A DNA stretch of 64,000 nt from JSC-12 sp033764965 (lineage in GTDB: Bacteria; Cyanobacteriota; Cyanobacteriia; Leptolyngbyales; Leptolyngbyaceae): positions 1 to 64,000 of the forward strand of contig JANRIN010000305.1 in assembly GCA_033764965.1 (NCBI GenBank), in the 5' to 3' direction. How positions within the stretch are numbered: position 1 is the stretch's first letter; the number at the start of each line of letters is the position of its first letter. A model generated the notes under the pieces. That model made no database searches. It worked only from the letters and a program-made list of their open reading frames with translations, and had not been told where the DNA came from. Shown here one piece after another: positions 1 to 8,643 of this stretch. The position numbers and the translations under genes were made by a program.

Positions 1-75
1 CCAACCCTCCTTAAAAAGGAGGGAGCCGAACCGTTCAAAGTCCCCCTTTTGAAGGGGGATTTAGGGGGATCTCCA
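1..75. repeat. C/G-run palindromic dispersed repeat
   Basis: Two hairpin-forming units lie side by side. Positions 5-23 are CCCTCC, an A/T loop, then GGAGGG. Positions 40-59 are a C-run, TTTTGAA, then a G-run, followed by a GGGGGAT echo at 64-71. Repeats of this shape recur between cyanobacterial genes, and a related copy sits at 22059-22110. The unit lies just past the 3' end of the minus-strand TPR gene and could also act as its terminator. It may continue beyond the window. Confidence 0.55.
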
Positions 76-113
76 CTCAGCACTGAGATGACTAGAAGGC
101 TTTAAAACACACC

Positions 114-1181
114 CTAGGACTGTAGTTTGAGGAACGCCAAGCCACTATAAAGATGAAATGCTGGGTCGAGATAACAATCCGTTGCGCGAGGTAAATGAAT
201 GTGAGACGGCAATCGATCGATCGATTCAGCAAAATCAACCGCACTTTCAGCGAAAGCCGTAAAATCTGACCAAACTGCGCTCTGCGGAATTTTTTGAAAC
301 AGAATTTGAGTCAATTCATTCCAGCGTTGGCGCAATGTGTCATGGTTGCGTTGAGCTGTAATACCTTGCTGGAAGTGGTAGCGATCGTCGTGCAAGCGCA
401 AGATGCAACGACGTTGAGGCAGATGTAAATCGCAAAAGTGGGCGTAGTCTTCAATCTGTTCCTTCCATTCCAGTCGATCGCGATAGCCCAAATCCACCAC
501 CTGCGAAAATAGCGGCAGCAATCCTTCTACCCGTTGTTGAATGTCTGCCCAATCCAATGTCAACACGCCGACCTGATTCGTTGAATTCTGACAAACAACC
601 GTAACTTGAGGCTGTAAGGTTTGAAAATACTGCACCTGAAAAACTTCGATCGCTGCCAGACTAGAGAGGGCTTGCCAGAAGGCGGAAATGCCAGCCTGAC
701 GCAGTTCTTGCCCCAACACTGCCAGTTCGCCGATCGCGCCCGTGCGGTACAAGCGCCAACCCCGACCGGGTAACAGTCCCCGTGCGGTATAGGCATCGGT
801 TTGAATAATTTGGGCAAAGCGTTTTGCCAGTTCAGCCCGTTGCTCGTTGGGAATTGCTTCCAGGATCAAAAAGCCTAATTCCTGGTTTTCTGGGTTGATA
901 GTGGCTTGGGCGATCGCCTGTTGCCGCCGCTCCCTGGTCATCGTCTCTAACCGTTGCAACCCTTGACGTGCCTGAGCCACCAATTTTGGGTTGGTCTGAT
1001 TTCGCAAGAGTTGCCGATAAATTTCCTCAGCCGCTTTGGGTTTGCCAGACACTTCCTGTAAGCGCCCCATGTAGAGCTTGACCCAGGGATCGTTGGGGGA
1101 CTGCTTCACCAGTTCTCGCAGCAATTGGGCAGCGGTTTGGTAGTCTTGCCGTTCAAAGGCGGCGGCAACCTGATTCAACAT
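114..1181 (-). CDS. TPR-repeat protein, function unknown
   Basis: The protein is about 355 residues. The N-terminal 70 or so residues form two TPR-like helical pairs (FERQDYQTAAQLLRELV, then LYMGRLQEVSGKPKAAEEIY), which usually mediate protein-protein contacts. The remaining 280 residues show no motif I recognise; they are soluble, rich in Gln and aromatic residues, and end in a conserved-looking DPAFHLYSGLAFL segment. The longer reading starts at a TTG at 1196; I prefer the ATG at 1181 because the TPR begins directly after it. No signal peptide or membrane segment is visible. The gene stands alone, divergent from the rarD-like gene. It is probably a cyanobacterial conserved hypothetical protein. 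Confidence 0.75.
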   Translation of the reverse strand: MLNQVAAAFERQDYQTAAQLLRELVKQSPNDPWVKLYMGRLQEVSGKPKAAEEIYRQLLRNQTNPKLVAQARQGLQRLETMTRERRQQAIAQATINPENQELGFLILEAIPNEQRAELAKRFAQIIQTDAYTARGLLPGRGWRLYRTGAIGELAVLGQELRQAGISAFWQALSSLAAIEVFQVQYFQTLQPQVTVVCQNSTNQVGVLTLDWADIQQRVEGLLPLFSQVVDLGYRDRLEWKEQIEDYAHFCDLHLPQRRCILRLHDDRYHFQQGITAQRNHDTLRQRWNELTQILFQKIPQSAVWSDFTAFAESAVDFAESIDRLPSHIHLPRATDCYLDPAFHLYSGLAFLKLQS

Positions 1182-1387
1182 AGTTTTGCTCGACAAGAGG
1201 GTTTGCCAAAAGGAGTCTTTTGTTGGAGTTTACCCAGATGCTACAGGATAACGCTTCAAGGCTGGGCTGATTCGGGATGACCTGGTTGGTCGAAGTTTTG
1301 CCATTGCATCGATCGCTAGAATAAGGGCTTCGTGTCAGGATAATCAGAGTTTTGGGTAGAAAGTTCTCTCTCGATCATGCCGCCTCC

Positions 1388-2257
1388 GTGCTCAGTCAAA
1401 GCGGGGCGTTTTATGCCGTTTTAGCCTACTCCGCCTGGGGACTATTTCCGATTTATTGGAAGTTTTTTGGGCAAATTCCCGCGATCGAGGTGCTCAGTCA
1501 TCGTGTGCTCTGGTCGCTAATCTTCCTCTTGGGAGTGTTGACTCTGCAACATCGAGGGGTGGAATTTGTGCAACTTTGGCACGCTCCCAAAAAGTTGGCG
1601 ATGCTGTTGCTCACTGCTTTGCTGCTGTCGGTCAACTGGGGGCTTTACATCTATGGGGTCAATACCGATCGCGTGGTGGAAACCAGTTTGGGCTACTTCA
1701 TCAACCCGCTGGTGAGCGTGCTGCTGGGCTTTGTGGTGCTGAAAGAACGGCTCCATTGGGGACAGCAGATTGCCGTGGTGCTGGCAGTGGTTGGAGTTGT
1801 TAATTTTGTCTGGCAACTGGGAACAGTTCCCTGGATTGCTTTAAGTCTGGCGTTTTCCTTTGCCATGTACGGCCTACTGCGAAAAATTGTGCCCGTTGCG
1901 CCGATGGTGGGGCTGGCAGTGGAAACGCTGTGGATGGCACCGATCGCCCTATTGATCATTGGTCATGGACTGGCTACAGGCACTGGACACTTTACTGCCA
2001 GTCCCTGGATCACCACCCTGTTTGTCGGGGCAGGAGTCGTCACATCCTTGCCGCTTTTGTGGTTCGCCAATGCTGCCAAGCGCCTACGGCTGTCAACTCT
2101 GGGCTTTTTTCAATATCTCGCGCCCACGTTGCAGTTACTGCTGGGCGTGCTGCTCTACCACGAACCATTTACCCGCACTCACCTGGTTACGTTTAGCTGC
2201 ATCTGGCTGGCACTGCTGATCTACTCAACCACGTCCTGGCTCAAGCGCGATCGCTAG
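1388..2257 (+). CDS. rarD: RarD-type DMT/EamA permease
   Basis: This is an inner-membrane drug/metabolite-superfamily transporter of the RarD branch. The opening AYSAWGLFPIYWKFFGQIPA followed by EVLSHRVLWSL is characteristic of RarD. About ten hydrophobic helices follow in two EamA halves, with FINPLVSVLLGFVVLKERL in the first and FQYLAPTLQLLLGVLLYHEPF in the second, each ending at the conserved Glu of the family. The substrate is unknown; the E. coli name comes from chloramphenicol sensitivity. The open frame extends to a TTG at 1352. The GTG at 1388 (giving MLSQSGAFYAV) matches the usual family N-terminus better and leaves about 290 residues. It appears monocistronic. Confidence 0.85.
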   Translation: MLSQSGAFYAVLAYSAWGLFPIYWKFFGQIPAIEVLSHRVLWSLIFLLGVLTLQHRGVEFVQLWHAPKKLAMLLLTALLLSVNWGLYIYGVNTDRVVETSLGYFINPLVSVLLGFVVLKERLHWGQQIAVVLAVVGVVNFVWQLGTVPWIALSLAFSFAMYGLLRKIVPVAPMVGLAVETLWMAPIALLIIGHGLATGTGHFTASPWITTLFVGAGVVTSLPLLWFANAAKRLRLSTLGFFQYLAPTLQLLLGVLLYHEPFTRTHLVTFSCIWLALLIYSTTSWLKRDR

Positions 2258-2325
2258 TGGCTTGGTTTCAGCATCAAGGAGAGTACCTGAGCGCACCATG
2301 ATTGGGTTGTGTGGAAGGTAATACG

Positions 2326-3291
2326 TCACAGACTGTACTTATCCTTTGCGGCATCAGTAATAGCGTGGTAAATGTTTGCAGGATATTCAGCCAAACGATT
2401 GCACAAATATAAATGCCACTCTTGACCGTAGGGTAAGTAAACGCGAGTCTGATACCCATGCTCTTTCATTGCTTGCAATCGCTCCGGAGTGACTCCTTTC
2501 AACATTTCAAATTCAATATTGCTTTGTTTGATGCCCTGCTTTTGAATTGAGTTGTGGGCATATTTTAGCGGAACCGAATCGAGTAAAGCAGGATCATGGG
2601 TGGCGATCGAGCAGGGATGCCCACTCGTTAAAAGCCTTTCCATTAATTGGCGGTAGAACTCATCAAGGTCTGCACCACGAGATTTAGCCAGATGAGCAGG
2701 AGCGGCGTAAGCTCCTTTCACTAAGCGAATTTTGCCAGGGCGTTGTAATACGCTTTCAAGATCGGCTGGCGTTCGGTGTAGGTAAGCTTGAAGGGTAATC
2801 CCAACATTACGAAAAGTTTCACATAGGCGTTGATGAATCTCTAATATCAAGCTTGTACGGTCAGTTCCTTCCATACTGATCATCATTTCAAGCCCAGCAT
2901 CCTCTGCTGCTTTGGCAAGAAGGCAAGCATTTTTGTAAGCTAACTCAGGATTGACCACCATGCCAATGTGGGATAGATCCAACGACACGGACGAATCTAG
3001 ATTCTGTTCGCTGATCGCTTGAATCACATTTAGGAACTCCTGGGTGGCTTGATTTGCCATTTCAGCATCACGAGTACTTTCGCCCATGTAATCGATCGTG
3101 ACAGCGAACCCTTGCTGATTCAAAGATTTTGCAGTTTCTGTACACTGTGCTAATGTTTCACCTCCAATGAAGCGTAAAGCTGCTTGCAACAAGGCGTGAT
3201 ACAAGGGTGGATGCTGAAGCACGTATGCTTTGATCTCTTCATCCAGAGCAATCTGCTTCAATGCTTCTACAACTTCAACCTCAATGTTCAT
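2326..3291 (-). CDS. putA: Proline dehydrogenase (monofunctional)
   Basis: This FAD enzyme oxidises proline to pyrroline-5-carboxylate and passes electrons to the membrane quinone pool. The protein is 321 residues, the size of a stand-alone PRODH domain rather than of bifunctional PutA. Visible family marks are IRLVKGAYAAP near residues 188-198 and, near the C-terminus, YLPYGQEWHLYLCNRLAEYP, corresponding to the substrate-binding Y-x-x-R-x-x region (here Y-L-C-N-R-L). The ATG at 3291 is preferred over an upstream TTG at 3303. No P5C dehydrogenase gene lies nearby, so the second step must be encoded elsewhere. The rsmE stop is 18 bases upstream, so co-transcription with rsmE and sir is possible. 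Confidence 0.85.
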   Translation of the reverse strand: MNIEVEVVEALKQIALDEEIKAYVLQHPPLYHALLQAALRFIGGETLAQCTETAKSLNQQGFAVTIDYMGESTRDAEMANQATQEFLNVIQAISEQNLDSSVSLDLSHIGMVVNPELAYKNACLLAKAAEDAGLEMMISMEGTDRTSLILEIHQRLCETFRNVGITLQAYLHRTPADLESVLQRPGKIRLVKGAYAAPAHLAKSRGADLDEFYRQLMERLLTSGHPCSIATHDPALLDSVPLKYAHNSIQKQGIKQSNIEFEMLKGVTPERLQAMKEHGYQTRVYLPYGQEWHLYLCNRLAEYPANIYHAITDAAKDKYSL

Positions 3292-3309
3292 ACTGGGCTC
3301 CAACTATCT

Positions 3310-4131
3310 TCACAATTCTAGAAGAGTGCAGGGGAGTTCCAAATATGCAGTCTCAGATTCAGATGCCGCAGCAACCAGAGCCAGGGCAACGATCGGGGCG
3401 GTCACGGTTCGCAGGATGCGATCGCCGAGAGAAGCTAATTGATAGCCCGCTGCGATTGCCTGCTCGATTTCGGCATCTGTCCAACCGCCTTCGGGCCCGA
3501 TTGCGAGGGAGATGGAGGGGATGGAGGATGGGGAGTTGGGGGATGGGGGTTGGGGAATGGGGAATGGGGAGCGGATTTGGGCGAGAAGGTGAGGGGCGGA
3601 GTGGCGGGGGGTGCAGAGATAATAGCGATCGCAGTGGGAGCGATGGCTAATCTGTTGCAAGTGATTGGCAAAAGGGATGGGGTCGAGCAGGGCGGGAACG
3701 ATTTGGCGCTCCGATTGTTCGGCGGCTTCCTGGGCAATACGTCGCCAGCGATCGAGCTTTTGCGGACTGGGATTGAGTAAAGTGCGATCGCTGATCACGG
3801 GCAGAATTTGGCTCACTCCCAACTCGGTTGCTTGCCGCACCACATCATCAAAGGCATTCCCTTTGGGCAGGGCGATGACGAGGGTAATGGCAATGGGCAA
3901 CTCGGTTTGGGCGAGAATGGCTTCGAGAATGGTGGCTGGGTAGGGTTCAGGTTTTGCTTCTGGTTGTGCTTCTAATTGGGCGAGCCAGGAGTGTCCCTGT
4001 CCGTCCATGACGATAAAGCGATCGCCCACCTTTAACCGCAACACGCGAGTTAGATAATGGTGCTGTTCGGCGGTCAGGTGAATGGTCGGTGGCTGCATCT
4101 GGGCTGGATCAACCACAACTCGTTGCAGCAT
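3310..4131 (-). CDS. rsmE: 16S rRNA m3U1498 methyltransferase RsmE
   Basis: RsmE methylates N3 of U1498 in the 30S decoding region using S-adenosylmethionine. It is a SPOUT-fold enzyme: the knotted SAM-binding region is seen in LAIGPEGGWTDAEIEQA and in LGDRILRTVTAPIVAL. The N-terminal PUA-like part contains HYLTRVLRLKVGDRF. At 273 residues it is slightly longer than usual. The excess is explained by an in-frame Pro/Ser-rich segment (about residues 186-207) encoded by a C/G-rich tandem repeat directly before the GPEGG loop. It starts 7 bases after the sir stop, so it is probably translated from the same message. Confidence 0.93.
   Translation of the reverse strand: MLQRVVVDPAQMQPPTIHLTAEQHHYLTRVLRLKVGDRFIVMDGQGHSWLAQLEAQPEAKPEPYPATILEAILAQTELPIAITLVIALPKGNAFDDVVRQATELGVSQILPVISDRTLLNPSPQKLDRWRRIAQEAAEQSERQIVPALLDPIPFANHLQQISHRSHCDRYYLCTPRHSAPHLLAQIRSPFPIPQPPSPNSPSSIPSISLAIGPEGGWTDAEIEQAIAAGYQLASLGDRILRTVTAPIVALALVAAASESETAYLELPCTLLEL
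3506..3580. repeat. STRR-like C/G-rich tandem repeat inside rsmE
   Basis: On the plus strand, degenerate GGGGATG, GGGGTTG and GGGAATG units follow one another, resembling the short tandemly repeated repetitive sequences described in filamentous cyanobacteria. The repeat stays in frame within rsmE and encodes a Pro/Ser/Ile-rich loop. Similar tracts occur at about 7781-7815, 15548-15612, 23794-23858, 46962-47007, 48541-48562, 53556-53594 and 57288-57320. Confidence 0.7.
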
Positions 4132-4138
4132 AACGGCG

Positions 4139-6085
4139 TTAGCTTAATGTCTCCAGGTAAGCCGCGATCGCTTCGGTTGCCAGATGGCTGATGGGTTTGC
4201 CTTGTTTGAGGGCAACTTCTTGCAAGCGAGTGTAGACCTCTTCCCGCACCGTTACGCGCCGCCGAACTTTACTGCTGGCTGATGGGCTACCAGCAATCGG
4301 TTCCTCTAATACGGTGGCAAAATCGCCTGGTTGATAAGTAGCAGCAAAGGTTTGAATTGCCTCTACGCCCACGCGATCGCAGAAATCCCCAAAGCTTTCA
4401 CCCTCCTGCCGCGCGTTTTTGAAGAAGGCAAACACGGGTTCCAGAGTCGTTTCCAGCGTGTCAACGTGCATCTTCTCCAAATACACTTTGGCGAGGCGGT
4501 CTTGATTGGGAGACGCACCTACCCACACCTGGTACATTCCTGGACCTGTCCCGACAAAGGCGAGTTCTGCCAGGTAAGGACGGGCGCAGCCATTCGGGCA
4601 TCCAGTCATGCGGGTGATGAAGTGTTCATTTGCCAGCCCCACCTTATCCAGCAAGGCTCGAATTCGCTCCAAGACGCTGGGCATCACGCGCTCAGATTCG
4701 GTGGTGGCTAAGCCGCAAGTGGGCAAAGCCGGACACGCCATCGCATCTCGCACCAAAGAATCGATCGCCTCTGGACGTTGAATCCCACAGCGATCGAGAA
4801 TTTGCTGAATCGTGTCTTTGTCTGCCGGATTGATGTCGTACAGCAATACGTTCTGGCTGGGAGTTAGGCGCATGGGCAAATTGAACGTTTGCACAATTTC
4901 TCGCAGGGCAGTCTTTAGTTGAAATCCTCCTTCGTCCTTCACCCGCCCATTCTCGATCGAAATGCCCAGGAAGAGCTTGCCGTCGCCCTGCTCGTGCCAA
5001 TCCAGAAAGTTGAGGAACTTGAATGCTGGTGTCGGCTTCAGGGGATGAATCGCTTTGCCCAGGTACTCTTCCACCTTGGCGCGAAACCGTTCAACGCCCC
5101 AATCTTCCAGCAGATACTTCATCCGAGCATGGCGACGATCGGCACGATCGCCATAATCCCGCTGCGTTGCCACGATCGCTTTCACCGCATCGTATACATC
5201 CGCTTTGTCTACATAGCCAATCGGATCCGCCACACGGGGAAAGGTTTCTTCCTTATTGTGCGTCCGCCCTAAACCGCCCCCGGCATAGAGGTTAAAGCCT
5301 TGCAATTCTCCCGCCGGATCCGTAATCACAACCAGACTCACATCCTGAGAGAACAAATCAACCGAGTTGTCGCCCGGAACGGTGACGCTAATCTTGAATT
5401 TACGGGGCATATATTGCGTACCGTAAATCGGCTCTGGCGAATCATGAAAAACCGTGCCATTGCCGTTCCGTTGACGGGCTGCCACGACTTCAGGAGCTTC
5501 TTCTCCAGAAATCACCTTTTCCCCATTCAGCCAAATTTCATAGTAAGCGCCTGCCTGGGGTGTGAGCAAATCGGCGATCGTATTAGCGTATTCCCAAGCG
5601 TACTGGTACTCTGGACGATTTTTGTAGGGTGCCGGAGGAGCCATCACGTTGCGGTTCAAATCGCCACAGGCACCTAGAGTCGATCCCATACTATGGACGA
5701 TCGCCGCGATCGTTGCCTTGAGATTTTTCTTTAGCACTCCGTGCAGTTGGAAGCCCTGGCGAGTCGTGGCTCTGAGCGTGTGATTGCCATACTCGTCCGA
5801 TAGTCGATCCAGCGTTAAATATAACTCTGGTGGAATAAATCCACCGGGGCTACGAGTCCGCAGCATAAACTGGTAGTCTTTTTCCTGCCCTTTCACCCGG
5901 TTATCCCGGTTGTCTTGCTGGTAAGACCCGTGAAACTTCAAAATTTGAATCGCATCTTCAGAAAAATGAGTCGTATCCAGCAGCAGTTCGGACGCAACGG
6001 GTTCTCTCAAAAAGTTGCTGCGCTCTTTGATTCCCTCGACTTTTGAAACTTTCTGAACATCTGGAGGTGCTGAAGTATTGACCAT
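4139..6085 (-). CDS. sir: Ferredoxin-dependent sulfite reductase with RHH-like tail
   Basis: This cytoplasmic enzyme reduces sulfite to sulfide with six electrons from ferredoxin. The siroheme/4Fe-4S ligands are visible as C-x5-C in ACPALPTCGLA and C-x3-C in TGCPNGCARPY (about residues 447-495). Substrate-side residues lie in LRATTRQGFQLHG and ACGDLNRNVMAPPAP. The ATG at 6085 is preferred over a GTG at 6097, giving 648 residues. The last 45 or so residues are unusual: after a linker, RRRVTVREEVYTRLQEVA and ISHLATEAIAAYLETL follow the strand-helix-helix pattern of ribbon-helix-helix DNA-binding domains. Plant plastid SiR is known to bind and compact nucleoid DNA; whether this tail does so is inference. 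The next gene, rsmE, is 7 bases downstream. Confidence 0.93.
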   Translation of the reverse strand: MVNTSAPPDVQKVSKVEGIKERSNFLREPVASELLLDTTHFSEDAIQILKFHGSYQQDNRDNRVKGQEKDYQFMLRTRSPGGFIPPELYLTLDRLSDEYGNHTLRATTRQGFQLHGVLKKNLKATIAAIVHSMGSTLGACGDLNRNVMAPPAPYKNRPEYQYAWEYANTIADLLTPQAGAYYEIWLNGEKVISGEEAPEVVAARQRNGNGTVFHDSPEPIYGTQYMPRKFKISVTVPGDNSVDLFSQDVSLVVITDPAGELQGFNLYAGGGLGRTHNKEETFPRVADPIGYVDKADVYDAVKAIVATQRDYGDRADRRHARMKYLLEDWGVERFRAKVEEYLGKAIHPLKPTPAFKFLNFLDWHEQGDGKLFLGISIENGRVKDEGGFQLKTALREIVQTFNLPMRLTPSQNVLLYDINPADKDTIQQILDRCGIQRPEAIDSLVRDAMACPALPTCGLATTESERVMPSVLERIRALLDKVGLANEHFITRMTGCPNGCARPYLAELAFVGTGPGMYQVWVGASPNQDRLAKVYLEKMHVDTLETTLEPVFAFFKNARQEGESFGDFCDRVGVEAIQTFAATYQPGDFATVLEEPIAGSPSASSKVRRRVTVREEVYTRLQEVALKQGKPISHLATEAIAAYLETLS

Positions 6086-6311
6086 CTGGAACTGCACAAA
6101 TAAAGGATCGTAGGTGTTAAACGAAAGGACTCACGCCAATACTCGCCATGAGCAGCCTAAACACTGCTGGAGTTGTCTCTAACTCAAGACAAAATTTTCC
6201 CAGTAAATCGATAGGAATTTGGCGAATAGTCCCATCCTAACATTCTCCTCTTTGCACCCTACCCTGTTCTGCAAGAATCTGAAGCAGCTTTAAGAGGATT
6301 TTTACAGTTAA

Positions 6312-6336
6312 GGGCTTCTGGTTAATCCAAAAGCCC
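6312..6336 (-). terminator. Hairpin after the outer-membrane protein gene
   Basis: GGGCTTCTGG, a five-base loop, then CCAAAAGCCC forms a 10-bp stem with one G-U pair, read on the minus strand. It lies 36 bases past the stop of the gene ending at 6372. It lacks a strong T-run, so it is only a probable terminator. Confidence 0.5.
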
Positions 6337-6371
6337 CTCCAGTTTTATTCAGTTGTGGTTTCTAGCTAGAG

Positions 6372-6968
6372 TTAGAAACGGTAGCCTGCACCGGCTGTGA
6401 AGTTGACGGCGGAAGCGGGGCTGTTTTCGTAAGCTTTGATGCCGAGCTTGGCATCACCGTAGACTACGAAATCACGAGTAATGCTGTGTTCAGCACCGAC
6501 CACGACCACTGGAGCATTTTTGTTGCCCAGAGGAGTGTTCTTCTTCACCCCAAAGCTTTGCTTGTCCTCCACAAAGGAGTAGCCGCCACCAACATAAACG
6601 TTCGTGTTTTTCGCAACAGGAACGTCATAGGTCAACATGGGCACGATCGCCGTGTTATTGGGACCAAACAACACTCCTGCACGGGCAGATACGGGAGTAT
6701 TGGGGATGTTAACCCGACCTTGGATGTTGCCACCAAAGAGTGCCGAAGTATTCGCTTGACCCCCATTGGTTACGCTGAAAGATGGTCCGGCACCAATGTA
6801 GGCACCATCAAACCCTTTTTGGCTGTTGGTATCAACGACAACAACATTAACATTGGTATTTTGGTTCACCGACTGAGCTGAGGCAGTGCTACCAGAGACA
6901 AAAATGGAAGCGGTTGTCAGCACAGATACCGCTGCGATCACCCTTGAAACGTTGGAAGAAAATTTCAT
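6372..6968 (-). CDS. Small outer-membrane beta-barrel-like protein
   Basis: This is a 198-residue exported protein. From the ATG at 6968 it has a Sec signal peptide (MKFSSNVSRVIAAVSVL, cleavage near ASAQ, about residue 31). GAGGGATG lies upstream at Shine-Dalgarno distance, so the longer frame from 7010 is unlikely. The mature part alternates polar and hydrophobic residues with many Gly and aromatic residues (DGAYIGAGPSF, NVYVGGGYSFVED, VVVVGAEHSI) and ends in AGAGYRF. A terminal Phe after alternating hydrophobics is the usual signal for BAM-mediated insertion. It resembles eight-stranded OmpA/OmpW-like porin domains, but no exact family is recognised. It stands alone, with a hairpin downstream. 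Confidence 0.75.
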   Translation of the reverse strand: MKFSSNVSRVIAAVSVLTTASIFVSGSTASAQSVNQNTNVNVVVVDTNSQKGFDGAYIGAGPSFSVTNGGQANTSALFGGNIQGRVNIPNTPVSARAGVLFGPNNTAIVPMLTYDVPVAKNTNVYVGGGYSFVEDKQSFGVKKNTPLGNKNAPVVVVGAEHSITRDFVVYGDAKLGIKAYENSPASAVNFTAGAGYRF

Positions 6969-7010
6969 CTGACATCCCTCACTAAATTCTGTGTTTGCTG
7001 TGTGCTTCAC

Positions 7011-7522
7011 ATTTAATGTCGCAAGAACTACCTAAAATGTTCCAAAGAACTATGCGGAAATAGGACTTATTTTGAACATTTCAACTTACTAATACTCTCT
7101 TTAATCATAAGAGCTATTCGTAACTATAATGTACCCTGCTTTGATTAAAGCGCACCACAAAAGTTCGGACACTTTTAGGTCCGGAGTGGATACTCCGCGC
7201 CGCAAAAAGCAGGGGTTAGAGTGCTGAACTGACTATGAGTAGGGCTTTCAGCAGGATAAAAAGGTAGCCTGATACTACACAAAGGCTCATGGTTTGAACT
7301 AACTCCTCACGAACTGGCACAAGAGTTTGGCTAACTGCTCCAATCCACTTCAATGCTGAATCGGAAGTCGAAAGTTCAAGCGAGAGTGTCCTATGTTTTC
7401 GCAGACCGAACCTCTGGATCCGGAAAAAAACCCACGATTATCTGAAATCACTTTTTTGCTGCTGTGAATGGGGTTCTAAACTTGGTTATGCTCAAAGTAA
7501 TCGAGAAACTGGAGCGTTAGAT
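7011..7522. other. Long intergenic region with nested hairpins and a possible gene relic
   Basis: No intact gene is seen. The first 110 bases are A/T-rich and must carry the promoter of the minus-strand outer-membrane protein gene. At 7162-7202, two mutually exclusive stems overlap: CGGAC pairs with GTCCG, and then CGGAG pairs with CTCCG. Around 7290-7345, one plus-strand frame reads SWFELTPHELAQEFG before a stop, which looks more protein-like than chance and may be a decayed gene fragment. Confidence 0.4.
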
Positions 7523-7780
7523 ATGGTAGATCCAAGACTGTACGACAGTGACACCTTCGTATTGCTAGAACCGAATCAGCCTGAGCAATTTTTGACGGTT
7601 GACGAACTGTTGAAAAAATTAGAAGCGGTGTTAGCGACGCGGCAAGATGATTTACCCAGGGAGTTACAACAGTTTTCTACAGTCCAGGAACAAGCCAGGT
7701 ATTTGTTAGAAGCCTACTGTGACTTTGATGTTGCTCCTGGTCAGTATATGCAGTGGTATGCGGTGCGATTGGAGAAGTAG
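7523..7780 (+). CDS. CRR7-like small protein (chlororespiratory reduction 7)
   Basis: This acidic soluble protein of 85 residues has no signal peptide or membrane segment. The pattern MVDPRLYDSDTFVLLEPNQP, the middle DELLKKLEAVL...DLPRELQ, and the end APGQYMQWYAVRLEK match my memory of the CRR7 family shared by cyanobacteria and plastids. In plants that family is needed for accumulation of the NDH-1 subcomplex A of photosynthetic cyclic electron flow. Role and partner are therefore inferred from the family. The ATG at 7523 is the first start in the frame; no strong Shine-Dalgarno is seen. A G-rich STRR-like tract follows directly after the stop. Confidence 0.65.
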   Translation: MVDPRLYDSDTFVLLEPNQPEQFLTVDELLKKLEAVLATRQDDLPRELQQFSTVQEQARYLLEAYCDFDVAPGQYMQWYAVRLEK

Positions 7781-7857
7781 TGGGGAGTGGGGAATGGGGG
7801 ATAGGGGTTGGAGTGGCGATGGGAACGGCAACGGGAAGCGATCGCGAAAGCTCTAGA

Positions 7858-8643
7858 TCAGGTTAGCCATTGGGAGAAATCATCGGCAAATTGCTCCAGG
7901 GAAATCAGGTGAATGTGGGGATCACGCATTGCCTGAGCGCGATCGCCTGCGGTGTTGTAGCCCCAGTCTGCCAGAAAGAGTTGAACCTCTTCCAGTTCGG
8001 GGCGTTTCTGGATACTTTGTAGCGTTTTCAGCCGATCTTCTACAAACCAGAACACGGCATCCTTGCCAAAAGCCTGCATCAATTCCAGCAAAATCTCGCT
8101 TTTGGGGCGTTTCACTTCTTTACCATACAGTTGCAGATCCGTCAGATCTACTTCCTGCTGTTCCAGGAGTTGCTGAATAAATCGCCCCTCTTTGGTACTG
8201 ATGATGACGACATGAATCTCAGATTGCAGTATGGCTTTGAGGCGATCGATCACGCCGGGATAGAACTGATGTTGACCTAACCAACTGGTTACATCTGACG
8301 TGATCCACTCATCTCGTGTGCCATCGACTTGTGCCATCAGTTCCGCTGGGGTGAGTTGTTCCTCTGTAGTGATCTGTCGGGCGATCGTCGTCCAGTTTGC
8401 AAAAATATCCTCTTCTCGAACGCCCCTCAGCACGGCTCGAATCACGACTGGCATTTCCCACCCCGTTTCCACCACGGGACGCAAGCGGTAAAAAGATTCG
8501 GCTAATCCCTCTGGAGGGGTGGCGCTCTCTGGCTGCCAGAGGTTGCAGTATGCCCGCCATGCCGTGATGAAGTATTCCTTCAACCCGTCACACACCACCC
8601 CATCAAAATCAAGCGCAAGCACAGTTGGAATACTGGTTAGCAT
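7858..8643 (-). CDS. HAD-superfamily hydrolase
   Basis: This cytoplasmic phosphatase-like protein has 261 residues. HAD motif I is seen at the N-terminus as LALDFDGVVCDG (the first Asp is the expected nucleophile). Motif II is the Ser/Thr in HVVIISTKEG. The Lys of motif III is in GKEVKRPKSEIL. Motif IV acidic residues are in VFWFVEDRLKTL. A helical cap of about 100 residues lies between motifs I and II, so it is of the C1-cap type. The substrate cannot be read from the sequence. The gene ends 77 bases beyond the convergent CRR7-like gene and appears to be alone. Confidence 0.8.
   Translation of the reverse strand: MLTSIPTVLALDFDGVVCDGLKEYFITAWRAYCNLWQPESATPPEGLAESFYRLRPVVETGWEMPVVIRAVLRGVREEDIFANWTTIARQITTEEQLTPAELMAQVDGTRDEWITSDVTSWLGQHQFYPGVIDRLKAILQSEIHVVIISTKEGRFIQQLLEQQEVDLTDLQLYGKEVKRPKSEILLELMQAFGKDAVFWFVEDRLKTLQSIQKRPELEEVQLFLADWGYNTAGDRAQAMRDPHIHLISLEQFADDFSQWLT

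Noticed and set aside
7303..7316. ACTCCTCACGAACT resembling the unpaired motif of the cyanobacterial small RNA Yfr1
   Set aside because: The flanking hairpins of Yfr1 and its exact core (ACTCCTCACAC) are not there.
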